A stretch of 64,000 nt of DNA from assembly GCA_904066235.2 (NCBI GenBank), contig CAJFCV020000001.1:11403291-11467290 (forward strand). The letters run 5' to 3'. The DNA is from Bursaphelenchus xylophilus. Lineage: Eukaryota; Nematoda; Chromadorea; Rhabditida; Aphelenchoididae. Position 1 is the stretch's first letter, and every line of letters starts with the position of its first letter. Both the position numbers and the translations under genes were made by a program. This document shows, piece by piece, positions 23,641 to 37,280 of the stretch. Below the pieces are notes generated by a model. The model was not told where the DNA came from and made no database searches. It saw nothing but the letters and a program-made list of their open reading frames with translations.

Positions 23641-24647
23641 ATGTGTAATGGCCTTGTAATGGCCTGGAAAGGTGGTGGTTTACGACGTATTTTATTTGTG
23701 GGAAGATTTCAGCGACTTATCTACTTTACTTTTTTTTATAACACGATTTTTTTGCAGAGTGCAAAAGTTCATGTATAGTACAATATAAAGACCTTACAAA
23801 TTGAAAAATGTGTATATCGGAAGGCATAAAAATGAGGTCTGAACTTTTTGAAAACATGATTTTTGGTGAGCTTAGTGCGACAGACCTGTCTGATTAAAGG
23901 CTTTGTTTTTTCCACTTTTGTTTAGACGTATCTAAAGTTTGGATGATTTTTGAAAAAAACAGTAGTAATTTATGAACCATGATGGTTTAATCTGTAAATA
24001 GGCGGTTATAAAAAGGGCAGGGAACGATAAGAAGACGCCTTATTTTTGAAAAGGCGATGATCATTTGGAACTGTTTTTTGGAGAGTTTTTTGGGGGAATT
24101 TTGCTTGGATTAGGCAAAAAGTGTGATTTTATTTTAAAATACGAAGTTTATATATATTATCTTTTACCAAAAAGAAAGGTGTTCAAGCCAAAAATTTGGT
24201 TGAAAAAGGGGGTTTTAAAAGGGACGTAAGAGTTTTATTTTTGATGACTTATTTTGATATTTTTCTTTCAAAAAAGTTGAATTTTTGATGACTTCAAATT
24301 TTTAGTATACCGTAGATACTCTTGAGATCTTTTTCTGTTATATTTATTACATTTCAATTTGATAAAAATCTATTTTTTGCTGTTCTACCTTGTTGTAGAC
24401 CTCTTGATAGACCCTTAGCAAAATTTGTGAATGTAATATCCGGTCTGGCTCATCTTTACAGACGCTGTAAACGGCTTACCCTCTTTTCTGGTCCATTCAG
24501 CTCGACTTGTCACCCGCTTCTGCCTCGACAACTACTTGAGTTTTCGAATTTCACTCGACTTTAAGACAAAAATTTTGATGTTGTGTAACAATTTGATTTC
24601 CCCGTGTTTTTCGCTGGTTCCACTTCGACTTTTTCGGTGGAGCGTTG

Positions 24648-24650
<3 letters not shown>

Positions 24651-24681
<31 letters not shown>
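24651..24681. repeat. (AG)n microsatellite
   Basis: About 14 uninterrupted AG units followed by a purine-rich run. Confidence 0.9.
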
Positions 24682-25786
24682 GGGAGGGGTGATAAGACCG
24701 CGAAAAACAAGACTTACCCGTTTTTATTAAGTATTTGTATTCATTTCCGATAAAATCTCCACTGACCTTTAGTGTTCGGAGGGGAGGCGACTTTTTTCCG
24801 ACGGGGAATGGAAGCTGTGACGGGGATGTGGGTCAAAGTGGAAGAGTTTCGTCGATTCTACATTGCTTTTGGGATGAAATATGGGGAAGTATCGGGTTCT
24901 GTGAGACAGTAGAGTTGGCGAAGTCATCAAGATTAATATCCGAAAAAATGGAGAATCTTCAAAGTTTTGGTGATTCTCCAAAATTTTTTATGCATTTTTG
25001 GAAGTGACATAACATGCTGCCCTATCGCTCTAGGAGTTACAAGGAGGGTGAAAAAACAAGAAATTTTTGAACATAAAATCTTGCGATTTGCTTGATTTTA
25101 CTCTATTTATTCATGCTTTCCAGATAAAGCCTCAAATTTTAGCTAGTCTAAGGAAGTTCACACAAAATTTAAAGCAGCTACGTCAATATGAGAGGACTGA
25201 AATAAATCCCGGCTTCTTCCAAATTTTAAAATTTACCATTTTTAATCCAATTTTTTCAATTTTGGATTCAAAATTTTTGATGACTAAAATTCAAAAATGA
25301 TGACTATTTTAATAGTCATCATTTTTTTAATTTAAAAATTAATATCATCCCGTCCTCTTTTGTCCCTTATGAAGTGCCAAAAATCAAAATCTACCGTCCT
25401 CCTTGCCCTCTCCGCATCCGTGTGTCCTTAAATTCACGTTAAAGTAAACAAAAGTGCTGCTGATGAATAACAATTCATTACTATTTCCGTCGGTCTCCCC
25501 CTTCGCCTAGCGTGGCGTTCTCGCCCCGCAAAATACACCGCCAACTCTTTGCCGACTGCGTTCTGGCAGGCGTACAGACCGATCGTGGAAAAGGGCATGG
25601 CTCCGGTCCCATAAACATGTACTCTTGTTTTCCGCCCCGCAAGTAATCAAAATACTCGGGTTTTGTTTTCGAGTAGACGTATTTTTGGGGTTCGCTTAGT
25701 CCACGGTGTGATATGTTATCTGACGTAAAAATAGTCGAATCGCAACTGGTTTAGGGCGAAAATAACTTCAGGATCACGTGACTTTG

Positions 25787-27830
25787 TCATGGATAATATA
25801 TATTTTTTTAAATTTATTGATTTTACTGTCGTTGCAGAAAAAATTTAGGAATTTCGTGATTTTAGAAGGATAAATTAAGGCAAATAAGGGCTTTTAAAAA
25901 TTTTTGGACACTAATTTTTGTCATGGATAATATAATTTTTGATTAAATTTTTCACTTTTCTTATTAAAAATGGTAACAATTGACCTCGAAAAGCATCTAA
26001 GTACTATTAAAAAGCCTTTCAAAATGTCCTAGGGCAGCAAAAATAAACTTTTGCCACCATTTTTTGGTCATGAATAATATAATTTTTGATCAAATTCTAC
26101 ACTTTTTTTTTGAAATAGTAACAATTGACCTTGAAAAGCATCCAAGTACTATTAAAAAGCTATATAAAATGTCCTAGGGCAGCAAAAATAAACTTTTGTC
26201 ACCATTTTTTGTCATGGATAATATAATTTTTGACCAAATTCTTCACTTTTCTGATTAAAAATGGTAACAATTGACCTTTAAAAGCATCCAAGTACTATAA
26301 AAAAGTCATTTAGAATGTCCTAAGGCAGCAAAAATAAACTTTTGCCACCATTTTTTGGTCATGAATAATATAATTTTTGATCAAATTCTACACTTTTTTT
26401 TGAAATAGTAACAATTGACCTTGAAAAGCATCCAAGTACTATTAAAAAGCTATATAAAATGTCCTAGGGCAGCAAAAATAAACTTTTGTCACCATTTTTT
26501 GTCATGGATAATATAATTTTTGACCAAATTCTTCACTTTTCTGATTAAAAATGGTAACAATTGACCTTTAAAAGCATCCAAGTACTATAAAAAAGTCATT
26601 TAGAATGTCCTAAGGCAGCAAAAATAAACTTTTGCCACCATTTTTTGGTCATGAATAATATAATTTTTGATCAAATTCTACACTTTTTTTTTGAAATAGT
26701 AACAATTGACCTTGAAAAGCATCCAAGTACTATTAAAAAGCTATATAAAATGTCCTAGGGCAGCAAAAATAAACTTTTGTCACCATTTTTTGTCAAGGAT
26801 AATATAATTTTTGACCAAATTCTTCACTTTTCTGATTAAAAATGGTAACAATTGACCTTTAAAAGCATCCAAGTACTATAAAAAAGTCATTTAGAATGTC
26901 CTAAGGCAGCAAAAATAAACTTTTGCCACCATTTTTTGGTCATGAATAATATAATTTTTGATCAAATTCTACACTTTTTTTTGAAATAGTAACAATTGAC
27001 CTTGAAAAGCATCCAAGTACTATTAAAAAGCTATATAAAATGTCCTAGGGCAGCAAAAATAAACTTTTGTCACCATTTTTTGTCATGGATAATATAATTT
27101 TTGACCAAATTCTTCACTTTTCTGATTAAAAATGGTAACAATTGACCTTTAAAAGCATCCAAGTACTATAAAAAAGTCATTTAGAATGTCCTAAGGCAGC
27201 AAAAATAAACTTTTGCCACCATTTTTTGGTCATGAATAATATAATTTTTGATCAAATTCTACACTTTTTTTTTGAAATAGTAACAATTGACCTTGAAAAG
27301 CATCCAAGTACTATTAAAAAGCTATATAAAATGTCCTAGGGCAGCAAAAATAAACTTTTGTCACCATTTTTTGTCAAGGATAATATAATTTTTGACCAAA
27401 TTCTTCACTTTTCTGATTAAAAATGGTAACAATTGACCTCGAAAAGCATCTAAGTACTATTAAAAAGCCTTTCAAAATGTCCTAGGGCAGCAAAAATAAA
27501 CTTTTGCCACCATTTTTTGGTCATGAATAATATAATTTTTGATCAAATTCTACACTTTTTTTTGAAATAGTAACAATTGACCTTGAAAAGCATCCAAGTA
27601 CTATTAAAAGGCTATATAAAATGTCCTAGGGCAGCAAAAATAAACTTTTGTCACCATTTTTTGTCAAGGATAATATAATTTTTGACCAAATTCTTCACTT
27701 TTCTGATTAAAAATGGTAACAATTGACCTTTAAAAGCATCCAAGTACTATAAAAAAGTCATTTAGAATGTCCTAAGGCAGCAAAAATAAACTTTTGCCAC
27801 CATTTTTTTGTCATGAATAATATAACTTTT
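25787..27830. repeat. Dimeric satellite, alternating 147 and 143-144 bp monomers
   Basis: About 14 monomers. Each begins with TCATGRATAATATAATTTTTG (or TCAAGGATAATATAA). Starts are at 25787 (diverged), 25921, 26068, 26212, 26359, 26502, 26649, 26793, 26940, 27083, 27230, 27374, 27521, 27664 and 27811. Spacings alternate 147 and 143-144 bp throughout. Two monomer types alternate (GAAATAGTAAC type and ATTAAAAATGGTAAC type), so the real repeat is a dimer of about 291 bp. A variant monomer (GACCTCGAAAAGCATCTAAG) recurs near 25981 and 27437, about five dimers apart, suggesting a longer unit. No gene is inside. Confidence 0.95.
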
Positions 27831-29800
27831 CCTAAAAAAATCAAGCCAAGATTTTTATTACCCTTTTTTTGGCTATATAGGCCCTCACTTGGTCTATTTT
27901 CGTTGACAGAATGAGTTCATTAGCTGACTCAACTGCACGAGGAAATCTCCTTTTTGAATCCGTGCCTTTAATATTACGCCATCATCACAGGTGCGAGTAC
28001 AAAAAGAGATCAGACATCGTCGATCGGACCTCGAATTCGGATTAGTGATGTCTTGCGCCAATCACAGGCTTTTGGCGGGGTTCGGAATTTTTTTTTTTTG
28101 CCTGGTGTAACATAAAAAATTGCTGATTTTTTCAAAAAATCACAAGTTTTCGACTTGTTTTGAGGCAATTTGCGGATATTATCGCTGTTTGTTGGCGGAA
28201 GTAGTCAAATTTATTGGAAATGTGAGTCGAAATTTTATGATCCCTGATGCAACCGTAGTCTAGTCGGCTGATCATGGACAAGAACCGTCGCCGACGCTGC
28301 CTTGTCTGTTCTTCTGACCGCGAACTTTGGGGTTTTCGGCGGGGCTTCACTCCCATCAACTCAAAATATTTGGGTTTAGAGCGAAAATTTTAGTGATGGA
28401 TTACTAAAAAACAATTGTAAGAAATTGTTTTTTTTTGTTTTTTTTGTTAATTTTCGGGATTTTTATAAAAATTTTGAGCTGAAATTAAAATTTTTATTCT
28501 ATAACCGACCCAAAAATTGCATTTGAGGGTCATCAGCGCAAAAAAAATTTGTGATTTTTATGGCACTGTGCAGAAAATTTTTTGAAAAAATCGCACTGTG
28601 CAGAAATTTTGGGACAAAGTTGTCTGCACTGTGCAAAATTTGTTTAATTAAATTTTTTTTTCTTTTTTCCCTGTGCCCTTTTAACGCGTCATAAATTTAT
28701 GATTAGCCTTTAAAATACCCTATTTTAAATTTAAAATAATTTTACGTCGCCCTTGAATTTATCTCTCTATAAGAGAATCAAAAAAAGTCCTTTCATAAAA
28801 CTCGCTGAGTCCGTTCCATTCTAACAAACATGGCATTTAATATATATGTTTACGGAGTATTTGAAGGGCGTATAGGCCCTCCAGACCGTACACGTCATAT
28901 CTGGAAGTTAGATGTGTTTCCTCAAATTTACATTTGTCATGTTTAATCTTTACAGTAAACATGAAATCTTGGCAAAAAATTAGTGTAATTTTCTTGAACT
29001 TGGTTTTGTAGGCTAAAGATTTTTTTGTTTAAAAGACGATTCGCCGGAATTTAAATCGCCATTTTTTGAGTTGAACTAATACTGTAGGCCATCTTCAACC
29101 CCTCTGTAAAATATTTTTGAAAAATATGTCATGATGACGGATTTATGACAAATTTGCTGACTTGAAGAAAACAGTCTACAACGTCCATACTTTTGCAATT
29201 AGGATGCTGAAACTTTCTGAAAATATATTTTGAACGATCCTCATCATTTTTCTTGTTGATACATTTTTGAAAGGATTACTGTAACATCGAGATTTTGGAA
29301 ATGTCCTTATCAAGGATTACAAAAAGTCATCATTTTGACCCGACTTCATGCGATTTCATGAAACTTCTTTCTATATTTAGAATCAGTGTTGAATTTGGCG
29401 TCAGATAGGCTACATTGTAGTATGATGTCGTTTTTATGTCGAAATTTTCATATTTTTTGGATAGAACCCGGAAAAATATGCGGAAAATATTTATGACCTC
29501 GGGTCTCCATGAATCTTCCTTTGCTGCTCTCTGGTGCCTTGATGACACCACGATTGTCTACGTCTTTTCTTTTTTGCATTTTTTGGCCATAAATTGCAAA
29601 AAAATGGATGAATTCAAAAAATTGGGGCTCGGTTATAGGGAAACAGGGCTTCATGCAAAACAACTTTGATGGTTGTTTCATGGAATCGAAAGGAGTAGAG
29701 TTTTCCATTTGAATGACATTCAAATTCAAGGACCAAATTTCGGTTTATTTTCTAGCAGTTTAGTGGTCATGGATAATATAATTTTTTGTCAATTTTTTTG
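27831..29800. other. Interval without a recognisable gene
   Basis: AT-rich. It contains three GCACTGTGC palindromes at 28563, 28593 and 28626, a TGTCATGATGACG palindrome at 29127 and a GTCATGGATAATATAA copy at about 29766. Open frames around 29330-29730 overlap on both strands without splice support. Confidence 0.4.
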
Positions 29801-29829
29801 TTTTTTTAAATCAAAAAAAAAAAAAAAAA

Positions 29830-30256
29830 AAAATCAGATTTTCTTTAAATTTTGCACACACGTCGATTATGGACTAAGCATCAATTCCTGAAAGTTTTAG
29901 CTCGCGCTTTTCGGGCGCCGCTGAGAGATCGAACGAGTTTTGCCGCCGAGAGAGCACGCTAAACGTGGAGAGCGGTCAGAGAGAAAAGCGCTTTTTGACC
30001 ATAACTTTGACAGTTTCGTGCGGAAAAATTTGATTTTTTGTAGAAACATTATTCTTTACGGTAGAAATAGGCCTGAAAATTTTCGTGCCGAAATTCGACA
30101 AAAAGTCCTAAATTTTGGCCGACTTTCGATCTAAAAATCTCGGTTGTTTCTGCAAAGCGCGAGCTAGGATTCTCGCATATACCTCAGAAAAAATTATTCT
30201 AAATTTATGCCAAGTTTCATCAAAATCTGAGCGTCGCACTTGGAGTACTTCCCCCG
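29830..30256. mobile_element. ACAGGGGAAGTAC-family element, truncated copy
   Basis: An inverted copy of the element at 7200-7651. It starts at an A-rich tract (29815-29832), so about 25-30 bp of one terminus is missing. It ends ...GGAGTACTTCCCCCGTG. The internal CTCGGTTG and GCTCGCGCTTTTCGGGC blocks are retained. Confidence 0.7.
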
Positions 30257-33200
30257 TGAATTATTTTTGAGTCCAAACACACTACAAAATTTGAACCACC
30301 ACTCAAAAAAGCCTTTAGCCTTCAACTCCAATATCCCGAAATGGCGGATTTCCCAGTCTTTGTGACGGAATCAACTTATAATTACTCGAAACAGGACTTT
30401 TTTCGATCGCCTGTACCCTGGGACGGGGGATTTCGGTTTCCACGACTACCCTTAGCCTGGGATATTTTGATATCCCTTAATTTTTTGAGCCAAGATTATG
30501 TAGCAAAGATCTTTGAGACTTGGTCTTTCAGAGTCTGCAGGTCGGTTTGGAGGCATTTTTTGGGATACGATTTGGGCTGGTATTTGAAGACCAAGTGTAA
30601 TATGGGAAACAAAAATAAATTTAGGGAGTTAGGCTGATAAAAAATTTGCATACTATCTATGGAACAGTCGTAGATGATATTTTAAAAATTTTGATTTTTT
30701 TTTGAAAGCTCATTTTTTTAACTTTTTTATTACAAAAAAGATGATTTTTTTGAAACTTTACAGTTACTCTCTTAAAAAATCTGACTGAAATTTTGCAAAA
30801 TGTCTGTCAAAAAATTTGAAACTAAATTTCCAACAAGTATTAGTCAAATCCAAAGACAAAAAATTTTTGCATTTCTACCAATTTTAAAACTTTTTTTTCT
30901 ATATAAATAATATAAAAAAAGCTTGAAACTTCCAAACCCTTTCGTTGAAAATAATTATCATTGTATTTCAAATGTTTTTGCGATATTGTTTTTGTTTCTA
31001 CCGTCGCCGGGGGGAATTGTGGACCTTGTTCTTTTGGCGAAACAGTTCTTGGGAGTCTTACAGCGAAAACACTGTAGATAATATCTGAAAGAGGGGTCAG
31101 AAAAAAATATGAAAATCAGAATCTGATCTTCTTTGAATTTTTGGGTGGATTTTATTCAAATTTTGGAAAAACTAACAATCGCGTTATGCAGAAATTTCAA
31201 TTTTTTTTTTAGAATTTTGCAAAACTTTTGGTCAAAAAATGATGCTTTAACTACTGCTCGACTCATGTAGTCTGACTCTCCAAACCGTCGACTACATCTT
31301 CTGCAATTTATCAGCCAAAAAAATTGTATTTACCCTGCCTTTACATTGCAGTAATCGTGCACTCTTGCCCGCCGAAAATTGAAATCGCCCGGCTTATCGA
31401 GAATAGGCCCTGTTGGCGGGCTGATGGCCGTTGTTTTCTATCATCAGCCGCCTCTAATGGCGCTGCACTCTCCGGACGTTTGCAGTTGTTTTGTTGTGCA
31501 CGGTGCACTTTTTGTTGATTCGGAAAGGCCTCGCGTTCGTTCTCAGCGGGGACTTTTGTTATTTTTGATTGAGATGGTTGGGAGATTACGTCGCTTGTCT
31601 GTTTTTGAGGGCATTTTTGGGATCGTTTCGAAAGCGAGGGGCATCAATGCAGGGCCATGTTATTCATGATGACTTATTATACTTCAAGTCGACGGTCTAA
31701 TGGGTTCATGCGGTTGAAAGGGCTACAAAATTACATTGAGCCGCGGGATGGTCGATGGACCCTACACACTCGTATTGGACCTATTGGGAATTGGATTCGT
31801 CGAGTTATTGGCAAAAAATTATTTCGTTGTCATGAATAATATAATTTTGGTAGAACAATACGAAATTATTCCCAAGTATTATATAAGGTATTATTGTGGC
31901 CCTATATGACTATAAAATTATTTTACAAAATTAAATTCTACAGCGATCCATGAAAAATATCAAAAATTATATTATCCATGACCAGCGGGTGGCTAGCTTT
32001 GAATAATGAGCGTGATATTGATGTCTAAGATCTATAGCTATTCTTAGATCCTTGTAAAGGCGTTAGAGAAGCTTCCTATCATTTAGCACCCATTAGCCTT
32101 TTCGTTTTCTTTTATTTCCCCTGTTCTATTAATATATACCATGTACAATGTAAAGAACATTGATCCAATGCATCGGAGACCGTCTCCGACGGTCCTGTGA
32201 CTGCCAAGTGTCTGTTAGTCAGCACACACGTTTCGGAATTCCGCTCTCTTCCCCAAATGTTTCCATTTCGCATAAAAAAAGGGATTCGAAAAACTGAGCA
32301 ATGCGGGGCGCGTGATCGTCTGCAAGCCGAACGCTGATTAAGCGCCCCGGTTTATGCATAACATGGACTGTGATCTCGGTGGGTGCCTCTTGACTGCGGG
32401 CTCTTCAATTCGGTCTGTTCGATAGTTGTAAACAGAATTTTTGAAAAGACAAAAAAAATTTTTTAGAGGAGATGTTTGCCAACGTGATTGTGCGTGTAGT
32501 TTGAGTTCGTTTTGGACTTCCTTCCGTACGTATATTCAGTAACGGCTCGCCTGCCCGAATATTAACCTAGCTGGGCCCGAATTTGCTGAAATTTAATTAA
32601 ATTTTGATTACTTTACATCTAGTGTAATATTGGAATATCCTTGCAAACGGACAATTTTATTGTCCTGCATTCTGTTATTCGTTTGGAAATGACATTTCCA
32701 ACAAAGTCCACAAAAAATTTAAATATTGAGAGGTCGAATTTCAACAAAAATTTATTAAAGTTTTTTTGGTGACAGGTGTTTCGAAGTGGTTTTAAATTGG
32801 ACCAATTACACTTTAATTGTATGTACAGACCAATTAAAGTTTATTTATGATCTAAAATGTTCACATACCACAAGTTTCAGGAGGTTTCTAGCCCTCAACT
32901 GAAATTATTTATATTACACATGGCATCAAATAAATTTTTTATCTAAACCAATATATTTTATGGTCTAGCATGAGACTTTAGGTGGGTAGGAGAGCTGTAG
33001 AGTGCTTTCCAGCTTCTTGATGTACTCGTTGTCCTCAGATCCACTCTAATTTCCCACAATTTTGTTGCAAATCTTGACCTCTTCGAGTTTGATTAGCGAA
33101 TTGAATCCTTGGATTTGAGTCAAATCCAGGTCTTGAGGTACTCCTCAAGTGTCTGTCAACACTCTGTTCGCCGCACACCCACGTCCGGCTCAAGATTTGT

Positions 33201-35066
33201 CGTGGGTTGACCCCCGAACTCCAAATGTCCGACAATATCGTAACCGAACTTTGATGCGCTAAGTGTCACATGAGCGGGTTTGCAAGTGTCTAGAAGCAGA
33301 AAACATTACAATAATAGGTCTTTTATCGGTCTCGGCGCGGTCTGATAGCATTGTAGGGAGAGGCTCGTAAAGATAAGGAAAATGTGGAGATGAGAATGTT
33401 CCAGTAAATCCGTCATTCTTCATTTTAACTTATCAAATATAGTTCAGTGGAGCAGAAAAAAAAAATTTTACGGGCTTAGTAGACATTAGCAATCAAATAT
33501 CTGAAATAAAAAATTTGAAATTTTCGATAAAAAATGTGTCATTATGACATGTTTTTTTAAATTTTTGAATTTTTAAAATCATCAATTTTCACTGATTTTT
33601 GTGACCTTTTCAATATAATCAAAAAAAAATGTTTTTTTTTGGTTTAAAAATATGTCATCAAGATCTTTTGAAAACTTTTGAATCTTCAACATCATCAAAT
33701 TCGCCTCATTTTTTCATTTTTCCTCACTATCAACAATTTCTAATCTCTTATTCCTTCAAACTTTCTCGCCGCAGACACTGATATCCAAACCAATATCTGC
33801 TCTCATCTCTGGTCCCGTCCTTGACTCGAACTTTCCCTCGAGCTCGGCAAGTTCGAAATGGGAAAACAGAAACCCGATTTTCGTGCACTTTCCCGCACTC
33901 TCGTGTTATCAGCTCCGTTTTATCCGCTAATTTTTTATTTATTTTTTTTTCAGATTGCCTGAAGGATGATGTATTCTTGGCCAGAGGCGTCCATGTGTAA
34001 TAGAAGGCTGAATAAGAGGAGGGGAGTCTGCTGGGTGTGATGTATATTGTATATACGTATTGAGAAGGAAATGGAGGGAAAATTGGAAAATAAAAAATAA
34101 AGAATTTTTTTTTAATTTAAAAAAAATCTCAAAAAAATTGGTTATGATGACCAGAAATATTGGAGAATATACATAGCTGAATTTTAATGTAAAATTTTCT
34201 ATTGATTTTTTCTTCGAAAAAACTCCAAATCTGAGATTTTTTCAAAATTAAATGTCTCATTTCTCTGCAGTTTTTGCATAACGCGGTCTAAAAATCTCAA
34301 AAATACCCTAGAAACCGCTAAATTGAAATTGAGTCAAATTTCAGCCAAATCGAGATATTACACTTGATACACGGAAAATCACAAAAAATTACATTTGAGA
34401 ATTCCAATGAATTCTATAAATGCAAGTTGGCATCCTGTAATGAAATTTTACACCGGCCGCATTGTCCTTAATATTTTTGGGCCTACAGTAATGCCAAATT
34501 CTTAGAATTGGGCCAAAAGAAGTTGTAATTGTAAGTGGAATGAACTTTTGCATGTAATGCGTACAATTTTGAGCGTCTTGAAGTCTTGTGACTTGCCTTG
34601 CGACGGTACAATTCATATTCTAGTGAAAAGTTTGAGGCAAATTGGGTTTTGTGAAAGTTCAATTACTCCTTTACCATGAATAAGATAGTACTGTTTGGCA
34701 TTATTTGTTTATTGTTTGGGGGGTTTGGCGAGTATTACCGGCGCTTTTCTGCAGCGGAGATCATTTGTGGCGGCTACGGTAGGGTTCTATGGGCATTTAG
34801 GGAGCAAAAACAATTGTTTTCTAGAATGGCTGCTCAAGTGTAATGTCGCGATATGGCTGCAAATTAAGTTCAAGACTTTCTAAGGCATCTCTGAATACGT
34901 GTGTTATCTATGAACAGCCGGAGATATAACACGATTAAATTGAAAAAAAATAAAGTTTTTGGGCAATTTTTGGCATTGTGTTTTAGGTGCCAAAAATAGT
35001 TGTAAAATGTCAACGTTTACTGCCTATTATATTTTACAGTCTCTATTCCAAATTTACTGCCTTTTA
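30257..35066. other. Interval without a recognisable gene
   Basis: AT-rich DNA with scattered motif copies (31831, 31966, 32620, 32912, 34355) and a TGTCATTATGACA palindrome at 33537. Frames such as 30341-30637 (plus) and 33035-33235 (minus) have no splice context and no family resemblance. Confidence 0.4.
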
Positions 35067-36026
35067 TTAGGTTGATGCAAAAGGAATTGCGGATTTTTTA
35101 ATTTATTCGTATTTCTTTATAGGATAGCTCAATTCAAAAATGGAAAAAGGTATATAGTAGTAAATTTTAAGAGGATTTTTTCTGTATATGTGCTATTCTT
35201 ATAAAAGTTATCAAACGTTACCATAAGTTACCACGAAGGTACTCTAAACATGTTAGTACATTTTAAACCAATTTTTTTACATATTTTTTTGCGGCTTTAT
35301 CCATTTTTGAAAATATTTTGATAAAATACGTTATATTCTATCAAAAAACAAAAAAAACCCCATTTTTGGCAAAGCGTTAAAACGCTATCCCAAAAATTCA
35401 AATTTCAGCAAATTTTACAAATCGTGTCATATCTTTTTTAATAAGTTCAAAATAAAAATTTTTTTGCTTTCGATTAGTAACAACATTTTTAAGGCTTTCG
35501 TGAAAAAAAGACATCAAAATCTTGAATTTTATTTTTTGGTCAAAAAATGTCAAAAAATTAATTTTTTTGAATTTGATGTTTTTTATCACAAAAATCTTAA
35601 AAATGTTGTTACTAATCGAAAGCAAAAAGAATTTTTTATTTTGGACTTACAAAAAAAAAGATATGACACGATTTGTAAAATTTGCTGAAATTTGAATTTT
35701 TGGGATAGCGTTTTAACGCTTTGCCAAAAATGGGGTTTTTTTTGTTTTTTGATAGAATATAACGTATTTTATCAAAATATTTTCAAAAATGGATAAAGCC
35801 GCAAAACAATATGTAAAAAAATTGGTTTAAAATATACTAACATGTTTAGGGTACTTTCGTGGTAACTTATGGTAACGTTTGATAACTTTTATAAGAATAG
35901 CACATATACAGAAAAAATCCTCTTAAAATTTACTACTATATACCTTTTTCCATTTTTGAATTGAGCTATCCTATAAAAAAATACGAATAAATTAAAAAAT
36001 CCGCAATTCCTTTTGCATCAACCTAA
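35067..36026. mobile_element. Mariner-type palindromic MITE (960 bp)
   Basis: Flanked by TA at 35065-35066 and 36027-36028. Perfect 26 bp termini begin TTAGGTTGATGCAAAAGG, a well-known mariner terminus. The whole element is a near-perfect palindrome with its centre near 35546, so it can fold into one long hairpin. No transposase is encoded. Confidence 0.9.
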
Positions 36027-36075
36027 TAAAAGCCGCATAAACAAGTTTTTTTACATCTTTTTTTCGTATATTATA

Positions 36076-37280
36076 TTAGGTTGATTCAAAAGTTTTTCCA
36101 CATTTTTTTGAGACACTTCAAAATAAAATTTCTGGAGCCTGATTGAATGTACGTTAAAACTGAAAGCATAGATGTATGGGGCAGAACATTGCAAAATTTT
36201 TGATTCGTAGCATTTTATTTTCTACAAGCTTCCTTTCAGAATATTTCAAAAATACTAAAAATTTCTCCGTTTGTGTCATGGTGAATATCCCGGGCCCTAG
36301 CAATTTTCCAGCCCACTAAAAAGTCTCGGGTTTTGGGTTATTCGTACTGGGGATGGCTGTAGTTTCTTCTGAATTTATTGCTCTACTTATATCTACACTG
36401 ACTTTTTTTGTAGCATCCCATAAAGTTGGCCGGAGAGCCGAGCTACCGATCAAAAGCAGATTTTTAAAAATTTTTTGAAAGGAGTTAGATTTTTTTGACT
36501 CGGCTGCCATTCAGGTTGTACAAAGACAGTATGCTGATGATACATTCAAAAAGTCACCAACTGAAATTGTCTTATAAGGTAGAAAAGCAGCATAAACTGC
36601 ACTTTTAGGCGAATTTTTGTATTTTTTTTACTGGTATGGCAAGAGGACCTTCAGCTTAGCGCGTCTAGCAACTGATAGTGTATGTCAAGTAGGATCAATT
36701 ATTTATTAAATAGCTAGGATACCGGGCGAGAATAATGAACAGAAAACGTTTTTGTAAAAATCCCCTAAATTTCGTAAAATATTGGTAGATTAGAAAGATT
36801 CGATTTTTCTGCCGCATAGCTAAAGCTAGCGCGAATGTTTAGCGTTGGCGTTGTAGTGCTACTCATACACTACAATAACAGAAAGCGTTATCTCTTAGTG
36901 CTTCTAATAGCTGCGTCTACAGGGTCTACTTTTGCCAGACCCTAATTTTTGATTTTTCGCACTAAAAATTTTTCGACTAGCCCTATAGCAAATTGTCCTC
37001 GATGCCATAGAGATCACATACAGGCATACCATATTCTAGAATATTGAGAAGATACAGCCACTCTAGACGTAACGCCGGCGGTTTACTTTTTCTTCCTTCG
37101 AGTAGTTAAGGTTTAACACGGCGCTACTACTACAAATTGCTAAGTTGTAAAAAGTTATTAATCTACTATAATCTACAAACAGCCCTCTTTCTAACAAGAT
37201 ATATATCAGGCCCACTGGCTTTGGTCTAAATTTTTTAAAATTTTTTAAAGACATGTGGAAAAACTTTTGAATCAACCTAA
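36076..37280. mobile_element. Mariner-type element, decayed or non-autonomous (1205 bp)
   Basis: Flanked by TA at 36074-36075 and 37281-37282. Perfect 28 bp termini begin TTAGGTTGATTCAAAAGTT and differ from the neighbour after the first ten bases. The length fits a mariner of about 1.2-1.3 kb, but the interior has no intact transposase that I can recognise, only short frames. It lies 47 bp from the palindromic mariner MITE. Confidence 0.8.

Noticed and set aside
36076..37280. Mariner transposase gene
   Set aside because: The length and termini fit, but I could not find a continuous frame or the D,D(34)D region by eye; called decayed or non-autonomous.
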